Of a DNA stretch of 64,000 nucleotides, positions 1 through 11,120 are shown piece after piece. Positions within the stretch are counted from its first letter, which is position 1. Each line of letters starts with the position of its first letter. A program made the position numbers and the translations under genes. Under the pieces are notes generated by a model that was given only the letters and a program-made list of their open reading frames with translations, did not search any database and was not told the DNA's origin. This DNA comes from Sphingomonas caeni (GTDB taxonomy: Bacteria > Pseudomonadota > Alphaproteobacteria > Sphingomonadales > Sphingomonadaceae), in assembly GCF_026013415.1 (NCBI RefSeq), contig NZ_JAPDOK010000004.1, positions 186,001-250,000 on the forward strand. Reading direction: 5' to 3'.

Positions 1-597
1 GAGATGCGCATGTTCGCCGCGCGCTGGCCGGACGAGGTCGCGGCGATGGTGCTGGTCGATACCAGCATCGAGCGCCAGGAGGCCGCCATGGCCGAAGTCG
101 CCCCCGGAATCGCGGCCGAGGATGCGGCGTGGGAAAAGACGCTCCGGGCCTGCGAGGCCGCCGCCCGCGCCGGTCCGATCGTGCCGGGTTCGCCCCTGGC
201 GGACGATTGCATGCTGCCGCTTCCGGAGGGCGCGCCCGCCGAGTTGAGCGCGATCTGGCCCAGGCTCACGACGGGTCCGATGCTGTTCGCGAGCGAGCTC
301 AGGATTCTCGCGGGGATGGAGCAGGCGGGGCCGTTCGATACCGCGCGCCTCGACCTTGGCGACAAGCCGCTGATCGTGCTGAGCGCCGGGATCGATCCGC
401 CGGTATCGCCCGGTCTCAAGGCCGAGTCCGATGCATTCTCGCTGGTGTGGCGCCGGCGGCACCAGCAACTCGCGCTTATGTCCCGGCGCGGGGTCGAGCG
501 GCTCGTGCCCGGGAGCGACCATCGCAGTTTCCTGACCGAGCCCGGTGCGGTCGTCGCGGCGGTCGACGAGGTTCTCGCGATGCTTCGCCGCCGATAG
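1..597 (+). CDS. alpha/beta hydrolase, C-terminal part (5' truncated)
   Basis: The reading frame is open to the first base of the window, so the start lies upstream. The visible ~198 residues begin with the helix and strand that follow the nucleophile elbow of alpha/beta hydrolases (FAARWPDEV then MVLVDTS). They end with the strand carrying the acid region (LIVLSAGIDPP) and a late histidine in PGSDHRSF, the usual place of the catalytic His. The nucleophile Ser is outside the window. Substrate cannot be predicted. A ~65-base gap separates it from the next gene on the same strand. The fold call is good; the exact function is open. Confidence 0.75.
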   Translation, partial: EMRMFAARWPDEVAAMVLVDTSIERQEAAMAEVAPGIAAEDAAWEKTLRACEAAARAGPIVPGSPLADDCMLPLPEGAPAELSAIWPRLTTGPMLFASELRILAGMEQAGPFDTARLDLGDKPLIVLSAGIDPPVSPGLKAESDAFSLVWRRRHQQLALMSRRGVERLVPGSDHRSFLTEPGAVVAAVDEVLAMLRRR

Positions 598-663
598 CCG
601 GCCCGGCTGCATCCGAACGGCGGCGCCTCCCGGTAAGCGGTCCATGCCGTTTTGGAGATCGCC

Positions 664-1119
664 GTGCAGTTCGACCTTGTGACCGACTGGACCTTCGACC
701 AGCCGATCGAGCGCGTGTGGAAGCTGTTGCACGACCCGCGGGGCTGGCCGCGCTGGTGGCCCGCGGTGCTGCGCGTCGAGCAGGTCGAGCATGGCGACGA
801 GACCGGGGTGGGCGCGGTCAACCATTTCGAGTGGCAGACGGCGTTGCCCTATCGGCTGGCGTTCGAGATGCGGGTGACCCGTCTCGAGCCGATGGCGCTG
901 ATCGAGGGCCGGGCGGTCGGCGACCTTGACGGCCGCGGTCTCTGGACGCTTCGCGAGGCGGCGGACGCGACCCATGTGCGCTACCAATGGACGGTCGGCC
1001 TGCGGAAGCGCTGGATGCGGTGGCTGGTGCCGCTGCTCGCCCCGGTCTTCATCTGGAACCATAACCGCGTCATGGAGCAGGGGCGCCGGGGCCTCGAACG
1101 CGCGCTCGCCGAGGCATGA
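664..1119 (+). CDS. SRPBCC (START/polyketide-cyclase-like) family protein
   Basis: A 151-residue soluble protein with the helix-grip layout: an N-terminal strand and helix (DWTFDQPIERVWKLLHD), a run of antiparallel strands, and a long C-terminal helix (WNHNRVMEQGRRGLERALAEA). This is typical of the SRPBCC hydrophobic-ligand-binding superfamily. A TTG twelve bases upstream would also open the frame, but GGAG at 654-657 sits at proper spacing before the GTG at 664, so GTG is chosen. The stop overlaps the ATG of the next hydrolase (ATGA), implying translational coupling. The ligand is unknown. Confidence 0.72.
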   Translation: MQFDLVTDWTFDQPIERVWKLLHDPRGWPRWWPAVLRVEQVEHGDETGVGAVNHFEWQTALPYRLAFEMRVTRLEPMALIEGRAVGDLDGRGLWTLREAADATHVRYQWTVGLRKRWMRWLVPLLAPVFIWNHNRVMEQGRRGLERALAEA

Positions 1120-2009
1120 GGACCAGCCTGCCGCGCCGGCTGCTGCTGGTGACCCTGCTCAGTGTCGTCGCGGTTGCCGCGCTGCTGGTCACGTGGAACC
1201 CGCTCGCTGCCTTCAACCTAATCGCGCCCAAGGATGCGGGCTCGCGCATCGCGGCGTCCGGCATCGCCTATGGGTCCGAGAGCCGGCAGCGGCTGGATGT
1301 GTACCGGCCCGCGGGAGCCGCGCAGGGGCTGCCGACGATCGTCTTCTTCTATGGCGGCGCGTGGAGCAGCGGGTCGCGCGGCGACTATGAATTTGCCGCG
1401 CGGGCGCTCGCCGCGCGGGGCTTCGTCGTCATCGTGCCGGACTATCGGCTGGTGCCCGAAATCGTCTTCCCGGATTTCCTGCGCGATTGCGCCGCGGCGG
1501 TGCGCTGGGCGCGCGGCCACGCGCGCGAGTTTGGCGGGGACGGCGAGCGCCTCTTCCTCATCGGCCATTCGGCGGGAGCCTATAATGCGATGATGCTCGC
1601 GCTCGACGGCCGCTGGCTCGGCAGCGAGCGCGGCGCGATCCGCGGCGTGGTGGGGATCGCGGGTCCCTATGACTTCGTGCCGTTCGACGACCAGGCGGCG
1701 ATTGCCGCGTTCGGCGGCTGGCCCGACGCCGCGGACACGCAGCCGGTCAATCATGTCGGTCCGGCTCCGCCGATCCTGTTGCTGCACGGTACCGCGGACG
1801 ACCGGGTCCGGCCGCGAAACAGCGAGGCGCTCTATGCGAGGCTCAAAGCGGCCGGCGATCCCGTCGAGCTCAAGACCTATCCGGGTGTCAGCCATGCCGA
1901 CATCATGCTCGCCCTCTCCCGCCCGCTGCGCGAACGCGCGCCGACGCTCGACGATATCGGCCGATTCGTGGCGCGGCGGGCGATGCAGCAACACGGAGGG
2001 ATAAGATGA
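1116..2009 (+). CDS. alpha/beta hydrolase, carboxylesterase-like, membrane-anchored or secreted
   Basis: 297 residues. The N-terminus has basic residues then a hydrophobic stretch (about residues 8-24), giving a signal peptide or anchor. An esterase/lipase domain follows. The oxyanion motif appears as FFYGGAW (HGG in most relatives), the nucleophile elbow is GHSAG, the acid lies in GTADDRV, and the histidine in GVSHADI. This resembles the BD-FAE/carboxylesterase group acting on short acyl esters. It overlaps the upstream SRPBCC gene and the downstream secreted protein by four bases each, so the three form one operon. Substrate not predictable. Confidence 0.82.
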   Translation: MRTSLPRRLLLVTLLSVVAVAALLVTWNPLAAFNLIAPKDAGSRIAASGIAYGSESRQRLDVYRPAGAAQGLPTIVFFYGGAWSSGSRGDYEFAARALAARGFVVIVPDYRLVPEIVFPDFLRDCAAAVRWARGHAREFGGDGERLFLIGHSAGAYNAMMLALDGRWLGSERGAIRGVVGIAGPYDFVPFDDQAAIAAFGGWPDAADTQPVNHVGPAPPILLLHGTADDRVRPRNSEALYARLKAAGDPVELKTYPGVSHADIMLALSRPLRERAPTLDDIGRFVARRAMQQHGGIR

Positions 2010-2746
2010 CGGCCATACGCTTCCTCGTCATCGGCGCGCTGTTGCTGTCCGCGACCGCTTCGGCGACCCTGGCGGGACCCGCCCAGGACCGGCAGGTGGG
2101 CAATATCCTCTATGCGATCCCGCCCGGATGGGTCGGGGTCGGCAACCCCCAGATCGTCGCGCTCGCACCCGAGGCGCAGGCGCGGCAGGCGCAGGTCTCG
2201 ACCTATATGGCGCTCATCAACGCGACCGACATCGAACGCGACGCCAAGCTGATGCGCCAGCCCTTCAAGGCGTTCTGCGCGTCGGTCGGCTATGCGCTGG
2301 CGGTGGCCGATCTGGGCGCCGATGCGCTGGCGTCCGAGCCGAGGATCCTTTCGGACCCGGACCGGCGGATCGAAGCCTGTGTGATCGATGCGCGCGCGGG
2401 TCGCGCGGGAAACATGCTGCTGAGCCGCTACGTGCCGGTCCGCGTGAGCGGGCGCGTCGCGATCGCGTTGCTCAAGGTTGCCGGGAGCGATCGCGATTTC
2501 GGCCCGGCGGCGGGGGATTTCGACAAGCTGCTCGAATCGATGACGTTCGCGAATCTGGGGCACCGGCTCGCGCGCCCGGCGCGGCCGCTGCCGGCGAGCT
2601 TCACCGCCTACGCCCCGGCACCGAAACCCGCGCCCCCACCTCGCGCCGGCGGCAGGCGCTGTACGACGCGCCAGCAATGCACGTTCAATATGTGGGGAGG
2701 CAGCTCATTCCCGTCCTATAGCTGCCTGCCTGTGCCGCGCTGCTGA
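2006..2746 (+). CDS. secreted protein of unknown function with cysteine-bearing C-terminus
   Basis: 246 residues. The first ~22 form a cleavable signal peptide ending near ASATLA. No family is recognised. The middle alternates strands and helices and has two lone cysteines. The final ~30 residues are Gly/Ser rich with four cysteines (CTTRQQC and C-x7-RC spacing), suggesting disulfides in the periplasm. A proline-rich linker (PAPKPAPPP) precedes this tail. It is translationally coupled to the preceding esterase (ATGA overlap), which is the only hint about its role. Confidence 0.65.
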   Translation: MTAIRFLVIGALLLSATASATLAGPAQDRQVGNILYAIPPGWVGVGNPQIVALAPEAQARQAQVSTYMALINATDIERDAKLMRQPFKAFCASVGYALAVADLGADALASEPRILSDPDRRIEACVIDARAGRAGNMLLSRYVPVRVSGRVAIALLKVAGSDRDFGPAAGDFDKLLESMTFANLGHRLARPARPLPASFTAYAPAPKPAPPPRAGGRRCTTRQQCTFNMWGGSSFPSYSCLPVPRC

Positions 2747-2793
2747 CACAGCGCGCGCCTCAACGAACACCGGATCAGCCAGGAGCAACGCAC

Positions 2794-3372
2794 ATGTATC
2801 GAGGCACGATCGCTGCGGCACTGATGGCGGCGCTGGCAGGATGCGCCATGCCGGCTGCGACCGGACGCGACATCTACGCGCGCATCGAGGCGCGGCTCAC
2901 CGCCGATCCGGCGCTGGCGGCCAGCGTCGGCAAGCCCGCGGCGCAGATGTCCGACGTCGATTGGATGGTCGGGCGCTGGGAGGTCAGTTCGGCGCGGGAA
3001 GAGACCGAAAAGCCGGAGGACAAGGGCATCAGCGAGGTCACCCGCTTGTTCGGCGGCGTCTGGCTGGAAATACGCGACACCTATCCCGGCAACAGCGTCC
3101 AGGACGTGAGCTATCTGGGCTTCAACCCCGCGACACGCCAATGGACGAGCCTCGGGCTGGACAGCTACGGCAATGCGAACATCATCTCCGCCGCGACGGG
3201 CTGGAATGAAGGGCGCCTCGTCTTCGAAGGCGATTTCGTCGTCATCGGGATGAAGACCCGGTTGCGCCAGATCATGACGCGCCGTGGCCCGGACGCCTAT
3301 AGCGTCGAAAACTTCGAATGGGTGGCAGGCAAATGGCGGCTGCTCGACCATTATAATTATCGGCGGCTCTAG
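2794..3372 (+). CDS. lipoprotein, DUF1579-like
   Basis: 192 residues with a lipoprotein signal: basic start, hydrophobic core and lipobox LAGC at about residue 17, so the mature protein should be lipidated. The rest matches the style of DUF1579-type proteins: a W-M-x-G-x-W motif (DWMVGRWEVS) followed by beta strands with regular aromatic positions (GGVWLEIRD, YLGFNPATRQWTSL). AGGAG at 2781-2785 fits the ATG at 2794. It lies 47 bases after the previous gene on the same strand. Function unknown. Confidence 0.68.
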   Translation: MYRGTIAAALMAALAGCAMPAATGRDIYARIEARLTADPALAASVGKPAAQMSDVDWMVGRWEVSSAREETEKPEDKGISEVTRLFGGVWLEIRDTYPGNSVQDVSYLGFNPATRQWTSLGLDSYGNANIISAATGWNEGRLVFEGDFVVIGMKTRLRQIMTRRGPDAYSVENFEWVAGKWRLLDHYNYRRL

Positions 3373-3427
3373 CATCTGAACTGCCCACCCCGGCCGTATT
3401 GCTCGTGACAGACAGGAGCATGCGATC

Positions 3428-3859
3428 ATGGAAGGCTATTTCCTGGGTGCCGATGGAGGCACCGTCTACAATGTGCTCGGTGAAAAGGTCCGCGTGCTGG
3501 CGCCGACCGAGGCGACGTGCGGCGTGTTCGAGATGTTCGAGGTGACGGCCCACAGGGGCGAGGGCCCGCCCCCGCATCGGCACGACTGGTCGGAGACGAT
3601 GACGATCCTCGACGGCGAGATCGAGGTGTCGATCGGCGCGGAGAAGCGGATCGTGCGCGCCGGCGATTTCGTCGCGCTGCCTGCGGGAACGGCGCACGCC
3701 TATACCGTCGTTTCGGAATGTGCCCGCTACATCGCGGTCTCGGCCGGTCCCGGCTCGGGGAATTTCTTCCGCGACATCGACGCGACGATCACCGGGCCGC
3801 TGGAGTCGCTGGAGCCGGTGGTCGCGATCGCCGCGGCGCATGAGGTCGCCCTCGCCTGA
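3428..3859 (+). CDS. cupin-domain protein
   Basis: 143 residues forming a single cupin barrel. Motif 1 is recognisable as PPPHRHDWSETMTILDGE (two His and a Glu as metal ligands) and motif 2 as LPAGTAHAYTV with the fourth His. Such proteins bind a metal and range from enzymes to regulators, and nothing here fixes the substrate. AGGAG at 3414-3418 supports the ATG. The gene ends just before a perfect 11-bp inverted repeat that probably terminates transcription. Confidence 0.8.
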   Translation: MEGYFLGADGGTVYNVLGEKVRVLAPTEATCGVFEMFEVTAHRGEGPPPHRHDWSETMTILDGEIEVSIGAEKRIVRAGDFVALPAGTAHAYTVVSECARYIAVSAGPGSGNFFRDIDATITGPLESLEPVVAIAAAHEVALA

Positions 3860-3869
3860 TGCGGGCGAT

Positions 3870-3909
3870 GCCGGGCGGCCAAGGACCCCCTCTCTCACGG
3901 CCGCCCGGC
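3870..3909. terminator. rho-independent terminator-like hairpin between convergent genes
   Basis: A perfect 11-bp stem, GCCGGGCGGCC (3870-3880) pairing with 3899-3909, is followed on the plus strand by TATTTCTTT. It sits between the cupin gene (ends 3859, plus) and the anti-sigma gene (ends 3917, minus), and probably serves both directions. The loop is 18 bases, longer than usual. Confidence 0.68.
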
Positions 3910-3916
3910 TATTTCT

Positions 3917-4426
3917 TTAGTGGAACTGGATGAAGAGCAGGCAGCCCTCGACGGTGCGCATCGCGGGGTGATGCGTACCGACCGGCAGGAAGAGATGATC
4001 GCCGGTTCCGAGCGTTCGTCCGCCGACGATCAGGTCGCCCGCGATGACGACGATATGCTCGTCGCGGTCCTGCTCATGCGCGGCATCGCGCGCACCGGGG
4101 ACGCAGCGGAGCAGCACCGCGGCGGGCCATAGCCGCTTGGCCTCGATGCCCGGGGCGTGATCGAACCATTTGCCGTCGGCAGCCGCCTCGATCCGCTTCC
4201 CCGCCAGCTCGCAATCTTCGAGGTCGATCGCGGCGTCGATGCTGTCCCAGAGGCCGGGATCCTCCGCCGAGGGCCCGGAAAGGCCGAGCGCGCCGAATTG
4301 CGCCTCGAGCACAGCGATCGCCGAATCGAGGTCACGGTCATAGAGCCGCGCGCGGATGATGCTCGCGCGTTCGGCCGGCGACAGCGCGCCGAAAACGAAA
4401 TCCCGGGCTCTCGGATCTGCATTCAT
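3917..4426 (-). CDS. cupin-type anti-sigma factor (second copy)
   Basis: 169 residues. The N-terminal ~75 residues resemble the sigma-binding helices of RskA-type anti-sigma factors (RDFVFGALSPAERASI, then a long acidic helix). The C-terminal half is a ChrR-like cupin with DRDEHIVVIAGD and PVGTHH. It is a paralog of the gene just upstream in its operon (4479-4994). The HxxxCxxC zinc motif of ChrR's own sigma-binding domain is absent, and no membrane segment is present, so it should act in the cytoplasm. It probably senses a ligand or metal through the cupin and controls the ECF sigma factor at 4991-5554. Confidence 0.72.
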   Translation of the reverse strand: MNADPRARDFVFGALSPAERASIIRARLYDRDLDSAIAVLEAQFGALGLSGPSAEDPGLWDSIDAAIDLEDCELAGKRIEAAADGKWFDHAPGIEAKRLWPAAVLLRCVPGARDAAHEQDRDEHIVVIAGDLIVGGRTLGTGDHLFLPVGTHHPAMRTVEGCLLFIQFH

Positions 4427-4478
4427 GGGGGATATTACTCGGGCGCGCGGGTTTTCGGATGCAAAGCGGCTGCGCGCG

Positions 4479-4994
4479 CTACGCGAGGCACTGGATCAGC
4501 AGCAGGCATCCCCCGCGCGTGAAGGCATTGCCGTGCGGATTGCCCTTGGGCGAGCAATGATAATCGCCCGCGCGGAAGGTGCGCCCGCCGACCACGAAAT
4601 CGCCCGAGACGACGATGATATGCTCGTCCTCGTCATGATCGTGCGCGGGCAGCACCGCGCCGGGCTGGCAGCGCAGCATCACCGTCCTGGGCGTCCACAT
4701 CCGCCGCGCCTCGATGCCGGGCAACCAGGGCAGCCAGATGCCCTCGTCGATGCCCTGCGCGGTCTTGCCCGCAAGCTCGCGGTCATGCTCGTCGATCGCG
4801 TCGATGATGCGGTCGAACAAGGCCGGCGGCGGAGGAATGTCCCCGGCAGCGCCGGTCAAGGGCGCCAGCTGCGCCTCGAACTCGCGGATCTCGGCGTCGA
4901 GTTCGGCATTGCTCAGCCGCGCGCGCGCAACTTCCCCGCGCTCGCCGGGCGAGAGATTGCCGAACACGAAATCGCGGGCCAGATCCTTCGTCAA
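4479..4994 (-). CDS. cupin-type anti-sigma factor (first copy)
   Basis: 171 residues with an N-terminal sigma-binding module (ARDFVFGNLSPGERGEV) and a C-terminal cupin (AHDHDEDEHIIVVSGD, metal-ligand His/Glu cluster). The frame is open further upstream, but the TTG at 4994 is preferred. It overlaps the sigma-factor stop as TTGA, AAGGAG lies ~11 bases before it, and the resulting start aligns with that of the neighbouring paralog. The partner is almost certainly the coupled ECF sigma factor. The cupin may sense a small molecule or oxidant, as in ChrR, but the ChrR zinc Cys residues are lacking. Confidence 0.75.
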   Translation of the reverse strand: MTKDLARDFVFGNLSPGERGEVARARLSNAELDAEIREFEAQLAPLTGAAGDIPPPPALFDRIIDAIDEHDRELAGKTAQGIDEGIWLPWLPGIEARRMWTPRTVMLRCQPGAVLPAHDHDEDEHIIVVSGDFVVGGRTFRAGDYHCSPKGNPHGNAFTRGGCLLLIQCLA

Positions 4995-5554
4995 AACGTC
5001 ATGCACTCCTTCAGTGATTCGGTACCACGCCGTACCCAGCTTTTCACCGTCCCAAGCGGAACGGAGAGATGTTCGGCCAGTTCCGAGTGACTCATGCCAT
5101 AGGTGTACATGGTCACGATCGCGCGTGCCTGGTCCGACGGCAGGCGCTTGAGGCACTGGCCCAGCCGCGCGTCGGGCGGCTCGACTGCCGGCGTGGCCAG
5201 CTCGATCGTATCGGCCGCGTCGAGCTCCTCCTGCGGCCGCCGCACCTGCGCCATGTCGAGCGCGGCATTGCGGGCGATCACCCCCATCCAGGCAAGCGGC
5301 GCGCCGCGCGCGGGATCGTATCGCGCGGCATTGCGCCAGATGCGCAGGAACGCCTCCTGCGTTGCGTCCTCGGCCGTTTGCCGGTCGCGCAGAATCTTGA
5401 GGGTGATCGCCAGCAGCCGCCCGCCCGCCAGGTCGTAGACCCGGCGGAAGGCGCGCTTGTCGCCATTCGCGACTTCGCGCAGCAGCGCTTCGAGACTCTC
5501 GGAATCCCGGGACATCAGGGGCGGTCTAGCCAATTCCGCTACGGAATGCGACAT
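4991..5554 (-). CDS. ECF-family RNA polymerase sigma factor
   Basis: 187 residues. Region 2 (about residues 38-90) has the DRQTAEDATQEAFLRIWRN core-binding helix. Region 4 (about 130-180) has LPSDQARAIVTMYTYGMSHS then the helix-turn-helix around SVPLGTVKSWVRRG. The size and the missing region 3 are those of the extracytoplasmic-function group. It heads an operon with two cupin-type anti-sigma factors, the first coupled by a TTGA overlap. It is probably held inactive by them and may autoregulate, but I could not identify an ECF promoter with confidence in 5555-5700. Confidence 0.88.
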   Translation of the reverse strand: MSHSVAELARPPLMSRDSESLEALLREVANGDKRAFRRVYDLAGGRLLAITLKILRDRQTAEDATQEAFLRIWRNAARYDPARGAPLAWMGVIARNAALDMAQVRRPQEELDAADTIELATPAVEPPDARLGQCLKRLPSDQARAIVTMYTYGMSHSELAEHLSVPLGTVKSWVRRGTESLKECMTF

Positions 5555-5707
5555 AATGGGCGGCCCAAGCCAATCCGTAAAACCTGAATCAACATGGCAT
5601 CCCTCTACGCGACCAGCTGGCGATACAGCTTGCGCGAGACTACCGGCGCGGGCCGCCGAACGGATGCACCCGACAACAAAAAAATTTTGGCGCGCGGCCG
5701 GCGCGGG

Positions 5708-6697
5708 TCAGTGGCCGATCGCTCCCTCGGGCCAACGCCCCGAAAGAAAGGCGCGTGCGGCAGGGAAGAACGCATCGGGCTGCTCGATATGCGGCATATG
5801 GCCGGCATGGGGGATGAGCAGCAGCCTGGCGTTCGGGAACGCATCGCTCCAGGCCTGGGGCGAGCCGACCGCGATCTGGCTGTCGGCGCCTTCGACCACG
5901 AGCACGGGCACGCGAAGACCGCGCACCAGCGGCCTGAAATCCCAGTCGCCGAGCGAGCCGATGGTGGCGGCATAGACGGTTCCGCTATTCCTGAGCGCGG
6001 CCGGCGGCGCATCGCAATTCTCGCCCTTCATCAGCGCCAGCTTGCCGGGGTCGGCGAAATAGGGGCCGTAGCCGAGCCGATCGAGTTCCCTGCACGTGGC
6101 GACGGGATCCGCCGCGTCGGGCATGGCGCGATCGAGCGCCTCCATCCGGGACAGTTCGGCGGCGGGGGTCAGCGCTCGCTCGCGCAATGCCCGATCGGCC
6201 GCGAACGGGGTCTTGGCGGGCGGCATCGGGCTCAGCAGCAGCAGGCGATCGACATGGTCCGGATATTTCGCGGCGTAGAGCGCCGCCAGTCCGGTGCCCC
6301 AGGAATAGCCGATCAGCGTCATTTTCCCGATCCCGAAATGCTGTCTGAGCGCCTCGAGATCGCGGACATGATCCTCCGCCGTCAGGCGTGCGGGATCGGT
6401 AACGATGTCCGAACGGCCGCCGCCGCGCTGGTCATAGAGCAGCACCGTGCGCCCCTCGCCGAGGCCGGCGAGATCGGGCCAGCCATTGCCCATGTGCAGC
6501 CCCGGCCCGCCATGCAGGAAGACCGCGCTCGGCGTGCCCGGGCCGACGATCCGGTAATGGAGCCGCACGCCATCCGCGCCCCGGGCATAGCCATCGCGGA
6601 CTGGCGGCTGAGCGAAAGCCGGACTCGCGGCGAGCACGAGGATCAGGCCCGCGATGGCAAAGGCGAGGCTGCGCGCGTCGAACCAGCTCATCGTCAT
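5708..6697 (-). CDS. secreted alpha/beta hydrolase, proline-iminopeptidase-like
   Basis: 329 residues. A signal peptide (about 1-29, ending ASPAFA) is followed by a peptidase-S33-like hydrolase. It carries the HGGPG oxyanion motif, YDQRGGGRS, the nucleophile elbow GYSWG, the acid in VVEGADSQIA and the histidine in PHAGHMPHIEQ. These motifs match proline iminopeptidases and relatives, although the family also includes other hydrolases. GGAG lies six bases upstream of the ATG. It sits 87 bases after ureG on the same strand and could be read through from the urease operon, with no obvious functional link. Confidence 0.83.
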   Translation of the reverse strand: MTMSWFDARSLAFAIAGLILVLAASPAFAQPPVRDGYARGADGVRLHYRIVGPGTPSAVFLHGGPGLHMGNGWPDLAGLGEGRTVLLYDQRGGGRSDIVTDPARLTAEDHVRDLEALRQHFGIGKMTLIGYSWGTGLAALYAAKYPDHVDRLLLLSPMPPAKTPFAADRALRERALTPAAELSRMEALDRAMPDAADPVATCRELDRLGYGPYFADPGKLALMKGENCDAPPAALRNSGTVYAATIGSLGDWDFRPLVRGLRVPVLVVEGADSQIAVGSPQAWSDAFPNARLLLIPHAGHMPHIEQPDAFFPAARAFLSGRWPEGAIGH

Positions 6698-6784
6698 TCT
6701 TGCTCCGTCGATCGGGCCGGGTGGCGGCGATTGACGGGAACTACTGGGGCCGGGCGGCGGATGGATGCGGGAACGGAGTCACGG

Positions 6785-7398
<614 letters not shown>

Positions 7399-7402
<4 letters not shown>

Positions 7403-8049
7403 GATCGAAAGAGCCTCACATGCTGGGTTTCATGGCGCATCGCCGCGATCTCGGCGCGGAAGGCGCAGCCGCCGATATCGTCGAGATCGGCCGTTTCCGC
7501 CTCGCGCGCGACGTCGAGGATGGCCGGCATCAGGGTTGCCTGGGCGCGCTGGCCGTCGGTCTGGCCGAGCGGAACGAGCCTAACCCCCGCCGAGACCAGG
7601 TTGGCAGCGAACGCCCAGAGATACGCCTGGAGCGTTTCGTCGAGGGGAATCGCATGCGCCCGCGCCGCGACGCCGACCGCCACGGGATAGGGCAGCGGGG
7701 CGGCGTCGATCGGCTCCGCCGGCCAGACTGCCGAGGTCACCAGCTGGAACGCCGCGCCCTGCGCCTCGGTTTCGAGCAGGCGTTCGCGCGCCGGTTGCAA
7801 TGCGAGCGCCAGCTCGGCGAGCTCGGCGCGTGCCCCCGCATCCTCGGCGCGCCAGGCATGGGCAACGATGATCGCGTCGCTGCGCCCCGCGCCGTGGCGC
7901 AGGCAATCCTCGATCCAGTCCGACAGGCTCGCACAATCCGCCGCCAGGCCGGCCTCGACGGCATATTCCAGCCCATGCGAATAGCTGAACGCGCCGACCG
8001 GATAGGCCGGCGAAAGCCAGGTCATCAGCCGATAGCGGGCCTCAGTCAT
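7399..8049 (-). CDS. ureF: urease accessory protein UreF
   Basis: 216 residues. Conserved elements include [18 protein letters not shown] near the N-terminus and [12 protein letters not shown] near the C-terminus, both UreF hallmarks. UreF bridges UreD and UreG in the activation complex and gates GTP hydrolysis. The frame runs further upstream, but that part is antisense-like read-through of the His codons of ureE. The ATG at 8049 overlaps the ureE stop by eight bases and gives a normal N-terminus. Confidence 0.93.
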
Positions 8050-8535
8050 GATGGTGATGGCCGTGACCATGATGGTGGTCGTGGTCGTGATGATCGTGCC
8101 CGTGGGTCCGGCCATGGCCATAGGCGCCGCCCTCGGGATTGAACGGCCGATCGACGAAACGGACCGTGGCGCCGAGCTGCTCGAGCATCGCGGCGATGAC
8201 ATGGTCGTGGCGGAGATAGAGCGTTTCCCCGGCGATCTCGGTGGGGAGATGCCGGTTGCCGACATGCCAGGCGAGCCGCACCAGCCGCGCGGGATCGGCG
8301 GCGGAGACTTCCATCAGCGCCTCCGGCTTCGCGACGACGCGGATATGCTGCCCGTCCTCGGTGACCAGCCGGTCGCCATCGGCGAGCGCCACGGTCTCGG
8401 GCAGATCGAGCAGCAGCTCGGCCCCGTTCTCGGTGGTCAGCATCATCCGGCGCCGGTGCCGTCCATCGAAATCGAGCAGCACGCTGTCGTCTGCCATGGC
8501 CGCGTGATCATGCGGCAGGATGTGGGTCGCGCGCA

Positions 8536-8536
<1 letters not shown>
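8042..8536 (-). CDS. ureE: urease accessory nickel chaperone UreE with His-rich tail
   Basis: 164 residues. The peptide-binding N-terminal domain (LLDFDGRHRRRMMLTTENG) is followed by the metal-binding domain with WHVGNRHLPTEI, then a C-terminal tail of about 15 histidines in His/Asp/Gly runs. UreE carries Ni(II) to the urease activation complex, and the His tail, as in Klebsiella UreE, binds several extra nickel ions. It overlaps ureC and ureF. Confidence 0.95.
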
Positions 8537-10244
<1,708 letters not shown>

Positions 10245-10248
<4 letters not shown>

Positions 10249-10556
10249 GCGTCGAGGTCCCCCATCACCTTGGCCGTGAAGCCCACCGCCCGCCGCGCGC
10301 CGACATAGGCGATCAGGTGAACCTCGCGGCTCTGCCCGGGCTCGAAGCGCACCGCGGTTCCAGCCGGGATATCGAGCCTGCGCCCGCGCGCCGCATCGCG
10401 GTCGAAATCGAGCGCGGCGTTGGTCTCGGCGAAATGATAGTGGCTGCCGACCTGCACCGGCCGGTCGCCGCGATTGGCGACCGTCAGCGTCACCGCTTCG
10501 CGTCCTTCGTTGAGGACGATGTCGCCCGGAAGCGTGAAGACCTCGCCCGGGATCAT
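10245..10556 (-). CDS. ureB: urease beta subunit
   Basis: 103 residues, separate beta subunit as in most proteobacteria. It starts MIPGEVF and contains [19 protein letters not shown] and [16 protein letters not shown], the standard UreB signatures. The start ATG overlaps the hupE/ureJ stop and its own stop overlaps ureC, so the genes are translationally coupled. Confidence 0.97.
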
Positions 10557-11110
10557 GCGAAAGCCAGCGCAAGGCCGCCCGCGACCGTTGCGGCGCCCGC
10601 CAGCCTGCCGGGGACCTGGCCGAGGATGCGATAAAAACTGATGCCCGCCGCATGCAGCCCGGCACTGGCGAGCAGGAAGCCCGCGGCAAAGGCGGCGATC
10701 GATTGCGACCCCGCCTCGAACGCATGCGCCTGACCGTGCGCCAAGCCGAACAGCGCGACCAAGGCGATCCCGGGCACCACCGCCACCGGCACCGCCGCCG
10801 CGACGAGCAGGCCAAGCACCAGCATCGAGGCAAGGATCATCGGCTCGACGAGCGGCAGCGCCACGCCGAAGCGCGCGCCGGCAAACCCAAGCGCCGCCGC
10901 GCCCACGAACATCGCCGGCCACGCCCAGACCGCCCGTCCGCCTTTCAGCGCCGCGAACAGCCCGACCGCGATCATCGCCAGCATGTGATCCGCGCCGGTG
11001 AAGGGGTGGGCGAAGCCCCCGGCAAGGCCGCCGCCGTGTCCGTCATGCGCCAGCGCGGGGCTGGCGGCGATCAGCAGGACGGCGGCGGCGGTCATTCTGG
11101 CTAGGCGCAT
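10553..11110 (-). CDS. HupE/UreJ family nickel transporter
   Basis: 185 residues. A signal-like first segment ends in SPALAHDGH, and the [12 protein letters not shown] motif of the HupE/UreJ family follows, then about six hydrophobic segments (for example [20 protein letters not shown]). HupE/UreJ proteins are inner-membrane permeases for nickel. AGGAG lies six bases before the ATG. The position between ureA and ureB, overlapping ureB, points to supply of Ni for this urease. Confidence 0.9.
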   Translation of the reverse strand: MRLARMTAAAVLLIAASPALAHDGHGGGLAGGFAHPFTGADHMLAMIAVGLFAALKGGRAVWAWPAMFVGAAALGFAGARFGVALPLVEPMILASMLVLGLLVAAAVPVAVVPGIALVALFGLAHGQAHAFEAGSQSIAAFAAGFLLASAGLHAAGISFYRILGQVPGRLAGAATVAGGLALAFA

Positions 11111-11120
11111 ACGTAGCTCC

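Noticed and set aside
8042..8110. Tandem-repeat-like ATGGTG/CATGAT run
   Set aside because: Explained by the His/Asp codons of the UreE tail.
10249..10833. N-terminal extension of the ureC frame
   Set aside because: It runs through ureB and hupE in another frame; UreC has a standard N-terminus at 10248.
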